A stretch of 51,279 nt of DNA. It comes from Pseudomonadota bacterium. GTDB lineage: Bacteria > Pseudomonadota > Gammaproteobacteria > Eutrophobiales > Eutrophobiaceae. The stretch is from positions 1 through 51,279 of the forward strand of contig JACZSJ010000007.1 of the NCBI GenBank assembly GCA_022574295.1. The letters are read 5' to 3'. Shown here in pieces: positions 45,976 through 51,279 of the stretch. The position numbers and the translations under genes are program-made. Each line of letters starts with the position of its first letter. Positions within the stretch are counted from its first letter, which is position 1. The notes beneath the pieces were generated by a model that was given only the letters and a program-made list of their open reading frames with translations, ran no database searches and was not told the DNA's origin.

Positions 45976-46001
45976 ATGAGGGCAGAATTAAAGGATTCAA
46001 G
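45976..46001 (-). promoter_or_regulatory. Sigma-32 heat-shock promoter of clpB
   Basis: Read on the minus strand: CTTGAA (46001-45996), 13-nt spacer, CCCTCAT (45982-45976). This matches the RpoH consensus (CTTGAA, 11-15 nt, CCCCAT) with a single difference in the -10 region. It is 37-62 bp upstream of the clpB ATG, the expected place for the major heat-shock disaggregase. Confidence 0.75.
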
Positions 46002-46064
46002 CTCAATTCGTAAAACGTATTTCGTTGGTAATAAAATCAGAATAGCGAACTTATGCTTACCTTT

Positions 46065-46085
46065 TATCTCGCATCATACGAGATA
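46065..46085 (-). terminator. Possible hairpin terminator after glutamate dehydrogenase
   Basis: TATCTCG (46065-46071) and CGAGATA (46079-46085) form a 7-bp stem with a 7-nt loop, 24 bases beyond the glutamate dehydrogenase stop on the minus strand. There is no clear U-tract (AAAAG follows), so termination would be weak or factor-dependent. Confidence 0.35.
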
Positions 46086-46108
46086 CGAAAAATGAGTCCC
46101 TTTCGATT

Positions 46109-47533
46109 CTAATACACGCCAATATCAAGGTAAGAACGCGAGATCTTGGAGACTGCAACCACATAGGCAGCTGTGCGAAAATCCTTTATCTTCTTATTAG
46201 ATTCTTTGGCTTCGCTGATCTGCTGGTAGGCAAGTCGCATGGTGTCATCGAGGCCAGAACGTACCAGATCCAGTTCGTCAGCACCGCGTACAATCTCTGC
46301 TTCAAGCCAGGCCGGGACATCATTGCCAGTCATTGATTCAATCGCACTGATCACATGACGACCACGCATTTCATCATAACGTCGTTCTAAACGACCAAAA
46401 CGGATGTGAGAAAGATTACGTATCCATTCAAAATAAGACACGGTAACACCACCTGCATTGACATAAGCATCAGGTAGAATCATGACACCACGTTTATTGA
46501 GTATTTTATCTGCTTCAAAAGTTACAGGTCCATTCGCCGCTTCACAGACAAGCTTGGCTTTAATATTTTCGGAGTTGCTCGCCGTGATCTGAGACTCAAG
46601 TGCAGCGGGAATCAAAATATCACAATTTAACTCAAGTGCTTTCAGACCCTCTTCAGAGTAGGTGGCATCAGGAAAACCGTGAACATTCCCATCGTTTTCG
46701 TCCATGTATTGTCGGACATGATCTATGTTTAATCCGTCGTCATTAATTAGGACACCATCTCGTTCAATGATAGCAATAATTTTTGCATTATCTTCCTCAG
46801 ACAATAATTTTGCCGTATGATAACCGACATTACCCAGACCCTGAATGACGATACGCATATCACCCAGCCCACCTTTGATGTTAGCTGCCTTCACATCAGC
46901 AGGATGCCGGAAAAATTCACGCAAGGCATAAACAACACCCCGCCCCGTTGCCTCTGTGCGACCTTGAATACCGCCATGTTGTACTGGTTTACCGGTAACA
47001 CAGCCCTGGTAATCTATGTCTTCAGGACGAAGTTGTTTGTAGGTATCCATAATCCAGGCCATTTCCCTTTCACCGGTACCTACATCCGGTGCCGGGACAT
47101 TAGTCGCCGGACTTAGAAATCCTTTGCGCACCAATTCGCGTGTGAAGCGTCGGGTAATTAGTTGCATTTCTTCCCGGCTGTAATCCCGTGGGTTAATTAA
47201 TAATCCACCTTTTGATCCACCAAAAGGGACATCGACAATGGCGCATTTATAGGTCATAAGCGCTGCCAGTGCTTCTATTTCATCCTGGTTGACGATTGGT
47301 GCATATCGTATTCCCCCTTTTGCCGGTAAGCGATGTGAACTATGTGTAGCACGCCAACCCGTGAAAACTTCAATTTTATTTTTGATGGTGACAGGAAACT
47401 GGACCTGAAGTACGGCGTCGCAGGATTTAATGGCATTGGCAATTCCTGGATCGGTACCGAGCGCCTTGAACGCACGATCCACCATATGATTGACATTTTC
47501 ACTGAAGGTAGCGCGGGACTTTTTAGACGTCAT
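46109..47533 (-). CDS. Glu/Leu/Phe/Val-type glutamate dehydrogenase
   Basis: This 474-aa enzyme interconverts glutamate with 2-oxoglutarate and ammonia. It has the substrate domain GWRATHSSHRLPAKGGIRYAP, the catalytic-lysine segment TYKCAIVDVPFGGSKGGL, and the Rossmann domain with VIQGLGNVGYHTAKLL. The C-terminal part contains ANGPVTFEADKIL and DAYVNAGGVTVSYFEW. The start is ATG 47533 with AGGAA 7 nt upstream (the track start at 47551 is GTG). The sequence type resembles catabolic NAD-linked enzymes (GdhA/RocG class), but cofactor choice cannot be read with certainty. It lies between pgeF and clpB, genes that are neighbours in E. coli. Confidence 0.92.
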   Translation of the reverse strand: MTSKKSRATFSENVNHMVDRAFKALGTDPGIANAIKSCDAVLQVQFPVTIKNKIEVFTGWRATHSSHRLPAKGGIRYAPIVNQDEIEALAALMTYKCAIVDVPFGGSKGGLLINPRDYSREEMQLITRRFTRELVRKGFLSPATNVPAPDVGTGEREMAWIMDTYKQLRPEDIDYQGCVTGKPVQHGGIQGRTEATGRGVVYALREFFRHPADVKAANIKGGLGDMRIVIQGLGNVGYHTAKLLSEEDNAKIIAIIERDGVLINDDGLNIDHVRQYMDENDGNVHGFPDATYSEEGLKALELNCDILIPAALESQITASNSENIKAKLVCEAANGPVTFEADKILNKRGVMILPDAYVNAGGVTVSYFEWIRNLSHIRFGRLERRYDEMRGRHVISAIESMTGNDVPAWLEAEIVRGADELDLVRSGLDDTMRLAYQQISEAKESNKKIKDFRTAAYVVAVSKISRSYLDIGVY

Positions 47534-47580
47534 GGCTGATTTCCTATTCACTTGTTTATGTTATATATACCCAAAATACG

Positions 47581-47613
47581 TGGAAATGCTAGCTGTTCTT
47601 GATTTCATTTCCA
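47581..47613 (-). terminator. Inverted repeat after pgeF (weak terminator candidate)
   Basis: TGGAAATG (47581-47588) and CATTTCCA (47606-47613) are perfect 8-bp inverted copies with a 17-nt loop, located just after the pgeF stop and 48 bp before the dehydrogenase start. The loop is long and no T-run follows directly, so it could equally be a protein-binding site in the dehydrogenase promoter region. Confidence 0.35.
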
Positions 47614-47616
47614 AGC

Positions 47617-48396
47617 TTAGTTTATGCTGGATTGACTATCCATCCAGATCAGGCTTGCCATGCGACCAGTAGTCCCATCCCGACGATGGGAAAAAAAACG
47701 CGCTTGCTCAGAATACGTGCAATAAGGACTGGTATAAATATGTCCTACCTGCAGAGTAGTCAATTGCTTGCTTACCAATTGTTTTAGATCCATCAACCAA
47801 TGTCCCATAGATGTTTCGATAAAACATTCTTCAGCACCCACAAAAATTTTCCTGGCAGCATGATAAACAGTTGCATCTATTTCGTAGTGATCTGCGCTGA
47901 TACACGGTCCAAGCCAAGTCATAAGTTTATCATGGGCACAGGTAAAATTTTCAATAGCAGCAGTTATGATGTCTTTGCTAAAACTTTGCCATCCAATATG
48001 AATCGCCGCAACCTGTGTTCCTTCATCATCACACAACAAGAGGGGCAGGCAGTCTGCGGTCACAACAACGCAAACCTTGTTTGCTCCTCCTGAATAACTG
48101 CCATCTGCAGTTTTATCAGTGAGCTTTAAATCTACTTGGGAATTAATCTGAATGATATTATTTCCATGAACCTGATTAAGCCAGACAGGCTCGGCGGGTA
48201 ACTTTAAATACCGGGACAGGCTTTCTCTATTCTTTAAAACACTATTGTACTCATCCTTGACATGCATCCCGAGGTTGAGCTGATCATAGGGCGCGGCACT
48301 TGCCCCGCCATATCGCATTGTGGTTCCTGCGTGGATGTGCGGCGGGGCATGCCAGTTGGCAGTCAACCATTTTATTCCTGCTTGATTATTGTTCAT
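47617..48396 (-). CDS. pgeF: Purine nucleoside phosphorylase / laccase-domain protein PgeF (YfiH)
   Basis: This 259-aa protein is of the copper-polyphenol oxidase/YfiH family, assigned in E. coli to peptidoglycan-editing factor PgeF. Metal ligands are His77 (QVHGNN), Cys116 (ADCLPLLL) and His133 (IHIGWQ). The usual HAGWRG motif is HIGWQS here, losing the conserved Arg, so specificity may differ. I start at ATG 48396, overlapping the rluD stop by 11 nt; the track ORF extends further into rluD. Placement after rluD is conserved in E. coli and Pseudomonas. Confidence 0.88.
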   Translation of the reverse strand: MNNNQAGIKWLTANWHAPPHIHAGTTMRYGGASAAPYDQLNLGMHVKDEYNSVLKNRESLSRYLKLPAEPVWLNQVHGNNIIQINSQVDLKLTDKTADGSYSGGANKVCVVVTADCLPLLLCDDEGTQVAAIHIGWQSFSKDIITAAIENFTCAHDKLMTWLGPCISADHYEIDATVYHAARKIFVGAEECFIETSMGHWLMDLKQLVSKQLTTLQVGHIYTSPYCTYSEQARFFSHRRDGTTGRMASLIWMDSQSSIN

Positions 48397-49381
48397 GTTT
48401 TTTTCTATCAGCTTCAAGGGCATTGATAAGCGCTACCATGTCTTCCGGCATCGGAGCTTTCCATTCCATCAATTCATTGCTTTGTGGATGAACCAGTTTA
48501 ATGGCACGTGCGTGCAGTGCCTGTCTTGGGAAGGCAGTAATAATGTTTGCAAGTTCTGGATCCATGCCTTTCACTAATTGTTTCATAGAACCATACACAG
48601 GATCGCCAATGATAGGATAGTGGTACCATGTTAAATGTACGCGAATTTGATGCGTCCTGCCGGTCTCCAGATTGACCTGTAGGTGGGTATGGTGTCTGTA
48701 TTTTTTTATGATGCGATAATGCGTCGTCGCTGGTCGACCATTTTTCACAACAGCCATTCTGGTGCGATGTTTAGGGTGTCGTCCAATGGCTTGTTCAATC
48801 GTTCCCCCAGCCGTCATGATGCCGTTGACAATCGTTTCGTATTCGCGATGCATGTTGCGTGTTTGTAACTGATCAACAAGGTACGTATGGCTCTGGGGCG
48901 TCCGCGCTATGACCAGTAATCCGGTGGTATCTTTATCCAGGCGGTGAACTATACCCGCACGGGGAACCTGTTCCAGTTGTTGATCATGGTGCAATAATGC
49001 ATTCATCAGGGTGTGTTGCGGATTGCCCGCCCCTGGGTGCACGATTAGCCCCGCTGGTTTGTTAATAATAATTAAATATTCATCTTCAAAAACAATTTCC
49101 AGCGGTATATCTTCAGGGCAGGCTGAATTTTGTGCTTCGATCTTTGCTCGTATTTCAACCTGTTCTCCACCTTGAACCTTGTCACGTGGGCGCCTTGATT
49201 TTTTGTCAATTTGCACAAAGCCATTACGTATCCAACCCTGTAGCCTGGCGCGGGAATGCTCAGGCAAGAGAATCGCCAATGCCTGATCAAGTCGTTTCCC
49301 GGACATTTCATTGGGAATAACAATATCAATTTGCAACCACTCACTCATATTTTTTTTGAAAGGCTTATTGTTGTTCTCCAT
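48386..49381 (-). CDS. rluD: 23S rRNA pseudouridine(1911/1915/1917) synthase RluD
   Basis: This enzyme makes the three pseudouridines of 23S rRNA helix 69. It has an N-terminal S4 RNA-binding domain (KRLDQALAILLPEHSRARLQGWIRNGFVQID) and the catalytic domain with the HRLDKDTTGLLVIA motif (active Asp), INKPAGLIVHPGAGN and ETGRTHQIRVHL. The track ORF begins inside bamD sequence on the other strand; likely starts are ATG 49381 or ATG 49348 (MSEWLQID...), neither with a strong Shine-Dalgarno. It is divergent from bamD, as in E. coli and Pseudomonas. Confidence 0.94.
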   Translation of the reverse strand: MENNNKPFKKNMSEWLQIDIVIPNEMSGKRLDQALAILLPEHSRARLQGWIRNGFVQIDKKSRRPRDKVQGGEQVEIRAKIEAQNSACPEDIPLEIVFEDEYLIIINKPAGLIVHPGAGNPQHTLMNALLHHDQQLEQVPRAGIVHRLDKDTTGLLVIARTPQSHTYLVDQLQTRNMHREYETIVNGIMTAGGTIEQAIGRHPKHRTRMAVVKNGRPATTHYRIIKKYRHHTHLQVNLETGRTHQIRVHLTWYHYPIIGDPVYGSMKQLVKGMDPELANIITAFPRQALHARAIKLVHPQSNELMEWKAPMPEDMVALINALEADRKKHEQ

Positions 49382-49464
49382 ATTATGTAGTAATCCCACA
49401 TAAATACATGCTAATTTTGTCCTAATTTTTGCCCTGTTTGGCAGATTAAGATAGTCTTCAGCGC

Positions 49465-50238
49465 ATGAAAAAAATGATCGCATCATTTCTGACTATTCTT
49501 GCGCTTTCAGCCTGTTCCTACTTTGAAGAAAAGGAAGACGTGACTGAAAAGTGGCCAGCAGAAAGACTGTATGCTGAAGCACGAGGAGCACTTGATGCTG
49601 GCAGTTATGAAAAAGCAGTAGAACTTTATGAAAAACTGGAAGCCAGATTTCCATTTGGTACCTATGGACAACAGGCAATACTGGATTTGGCTTATGCGTA
49701 TCACAAAAATGATGAACCTGATCTAGCAATTTCAACGGCGGAGCGTTTTATCAAACTTTATCCTCAAAATGCCCACGTTGATTATGCTTATTATCTTAAA
49801 GGCCTGACGAATTTCCAACGTGGTAAAGGCTTTACCGAGAGGATCTTGCCAATGGATGAGTCTCAACGCGATCCTGCTTCATCCCTGTGGGCGTTTGAGG
49901 ATTTTTCTGAATTGGTCAAGCGTTATCCAGATAGCCAATATGCTGAAGATGCCAAGTTAAGGATGGTATATTTAAGGAATATTTTGGCAGAACATGAGAT
50001 TCACGTCGCACAATACTATATGCGTCGTGGTGCGTTTGTTGCAGCAGCCAATCGAGCCCGTTATGTGGTTGAAAAATACCCACGCACACCCTCGACACCC
50101 GATGCTCTGGTGATTATGGCAAAAGCCTACAAGGTGATGGAGCTGACAGAATTATCTACGGATGCACTTCGAGTGCTGGAATTAAATTATCCGAATCATC
50201 CTGGCTTATATGAAGTCAGAGAAATACTGATTCAGTAA
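49465..50238 (+). CDS. bamD: Outer-membrane assembly lipoprotein BamD
   Basis: This essential lipoprotein of the BAM complex inserts beta-barrel proteins into the outer membrane. The 257-aa precursor has a lipobox LSAC (Cys17) and five TPR units, of which AERLYAEARGALDAGSYEKA, FPFGTYGQQAILDLAYAYHK and HVDYAYYLKGLTNF are the most recognisable. The length is normal (E. coli 245). It is divergent from rluD and convergent with nadE. Confidence 0.95.
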   Translation: MKKMIASFLTILALSACSYFEEKEDVTEKWPAERLYAEARGALDAGSYEKAVELYEKLEARFPFGTYGQQAILDLAYAYHKNDEPDLAISTAERFIKLYPQNAHVDYAYYLKGLTNFQRGKGFTERILPMDESQRDPASSLWAFEDFSELVKRYPDSQYAEDAKLRMVYLRNILAEHEIHVAQYYMRRGAFVAAANRARYVVEKYPRTPSTPDALVIMAKAYKVMELTELSTDALRVLELNYPNHPGLYEVREILIQ

Positions 50239-50250
50239 AGTTTTAATCTC

Positions 50251-50266
50251 TCAGGACACTTCCTGA
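50251..50266. terminator. Small hairpin between convergent bamD and nadE
   Basis: TCAGGA (50251-50256) and TCCTGA (50261-50266) form a 6-bp stem with loop CACT, 12 nt past the bamD stop. A T7 tract occurs only 20 nt later (50286-50292) between CTAGA and TCTAG arms. Either could help end transcription of the convergent genes; neither is canonical. Confidence 0.35.
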
Positions 50267-50297
50267 AATCACGTAAACTAGACTATTTTTTTAAAAT

Positions 50298-51279
50298 CTA
50301 GCTTTCTTCGTAGCCAGAGGTGATGGGGTAGCGACGATCTCGGCCGAATGCGCGCTCGCTAATTCTTATCCCTGGTGCGGACTGGCGACGTTTATATTCA
50401 TTTCGATCAACCAGCGAAACAATTTGTTTTACGATTTTAGCATCGAAACCTGATTCGATGATTTCAGCCGGGCTCTGATCAAGCTCTATATATCTTTCCA
50501 GTATTGGATCCAGAACTTCGTAGGGGGGTAAAGAATCTTCATCTTTTTGATCTTCTCTGAGTTCCGCGCTGGGGGGGCGATCAATGACACGTTGTGGAAT
50601 AATCTGTCGTTTTTCATTTATCCAGTTTGCAAGTTCAAATACCAACACTTTGGGGATGTCTTTCAAAGGAGCAAAACCACCTGCCATGTCTCCGTAGAGT
50701 GTCGAATAGCCGACAGACATTTCACTTTTATTGCCTGTCGTCAGTACCAGTTTTCCAGTCTTATTAGAGATTGCCATGAGCAATATACCGCGGCATCGAG
50801 CCTGAATATTTTCCTCAGTGGTGTCTGCGGACAGGTTTTTGAAACGTGGTTTAAGGATCTTGTTAAATGCTGAAAATGGTTGGTCGATGGGAATAACATT
50901 GAAACTTACGCCAAGATTTTCGGCCTGACATTGTGCATCTTCATTGCTCATTGAGGCAGTGTATTGTGAGGGCATTATCAATACCTCGACATTATCAGCA
51001 CCTAACGCATCAACTGCGATACAGAGAGTCAATGCTGAATCAATCCCGCCTGAAAGTCCTATAATGGTTCCTGTGAAACCATTCTTGTATACGTAGTCTT
51101 TAACGCCAAGGACCAGTGCTTTGTAGATACTTTCTTTTTCGGATAATGCCTGGTATTCGTAGTCATCTGGAACAGAAAACCTGTCTTTATTTGTCTCTGA
51201 ATAATGAACAAGGTAAAGGTCTTCTACAAATTGTGGTGCCCGGAAGACAGTCTTTCCCTTGTGGTTTACGGCCATTGAG
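50298..51279 (-). CDS. nadE: Glutamine-dependent NAD+ synthetase, C-terminal part
   Basis: The frame is open to the right edge, and the Met at 51275 is internal, not a start; the residues before the synthetase domain (SMAVNHKGKTVFRAPQFVEDLYLVHY) are the end of the N-terminal glutaminase (nitrilase-fold) domain, whose rest lies outside the window. The visible part is the ATP-pyrophosphatase domain that amidates nicotinate adenine dinucleotide, with the P-loop IIGLSGGIDSALT, TTGNKSEMSVGYSTLYGD and DRPPSAELREDQKDEDSLPPY. It ends SGYEES-stop. The enzyme is expected to be the two-domain, glutamine-using type. Confidence 0.94.
   Translation of the reverse strand, partial: SMAVNHKGKTVFRAPQFVEDLYLVHYSETNKDRFSVPDDYEYQALSEKESIYKALVLGVKDYVYKNGFTGTIIGLSGGIDSALTLCIAVDALGADNVEVLIMPSQYTASMSNEDAQCQAENLGVSFNVIPIDQPFSAFNKILKPRFKNLSADTTEENIQARCRGILLMAISNKTGKLVLTTGNKSEMSVGYSTLYGDMAGGFAPLKDIPKVLVFELANWINEKRQIIPQRVIDRPPSAELREDQKDEDSLPPYEVLDPILERYIELDQSPAEIIESGFDAKIVKQIVSLVDRNEYKRRQSAPGIRISERAFGRDRRYPITSGYEES

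Overview
The window is a chromosomal segment of a gammaproteobacterium, moderately AT-leaning by eye. I base this on gene content and gene order. The blocks petABC-sspA, dolP-diaA-yraN-lpoA/rsmI, rnpB-dcw cluster-lpxC-dciA-M23-secA, argJ-Nudix, pilBCD-coaE-zapD-yacG and clpB/pgeF/rluD/bamD are the linkages I know from Pseudomonas and, in part, E. coli. The species cannot be named from the sequence. The content is overwhelmingly core housekeeping. I see no tRNA, CRISPR array, prophage, intact insertion sequence or defence/toxin system.

Layout. 1-690: a partial small membrane-anchored ORF leaving the left edge, then about 500 bases of short degenerate repeats and hairpins. 691-2586 (minus): a TfpX/TfpZ-type pilin accessory protein and a DegS/AlgW-type periplasmic protease. 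2713-6289 (plus): cytochrome bc1 complex (petABC), sspA, and a broken sspB. 6321-10049 (minus): envelope/division genes dolP, diaA, yraN, lpoA. 10128-11550 (plus): rsmI and RNase P RNA. 11737-30566 (plus): a complete division and cell wall cluster, from a promoter with a three-repeat MraZ operator through mraZ, rsmH, ftsL, ftsI, murE, murF, mraY, murD, ftsW, murG, murC, murB, ddl, ftsQ, ftsA, ftsZ to lpxC. 30587-37269: dciA-like gene (minus), then M23 peptidase, secA, argJ and a Nudix/ThiE-like fusion (plus). 37271-43107 (minus in transcription order pilB, pilC, pilD, coaE, zapD, yacG): type IV pilus assembly and small housekeeping genes. 43351-49381 (minus): clpB with a sigma-32-like promoter, glutamate dehydrogenase, pgeF, rluD. 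49465-50238 (plus): bamD. 50298-right edge (minus): C-terminal part of glutamine-dependent nadE.

The genes cover peptidoglycan precursor synthesis (murB-murG, mraY, ddl), septal synthesis and division (ftsI/L/Q/W/A/Z, zapD, lpoA, M23), outer-membrane biogenesis (lpxC, bamD, dolP), protein export and quality control (secA, DegS-like, clpB), respiration (petABC) and type IV pili (pilBCD, tfpZ-like).

The non-routine content lies between genes. Three unrelated short elements with long terminal inverted repeats and apparent target duplications (MITE-like, about 223, 160 and 264 bp) sit at yraN/diaA, secA/argJ and coaE/zapD. The sspB slot holds a gene with an internal in-frame deletion and a frameshift, whose C-terminal ClpX-binding tail is still readable in another frame. 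PilB has lost most of its usual zinc cysteines. I found no clearly new multi-gene system.
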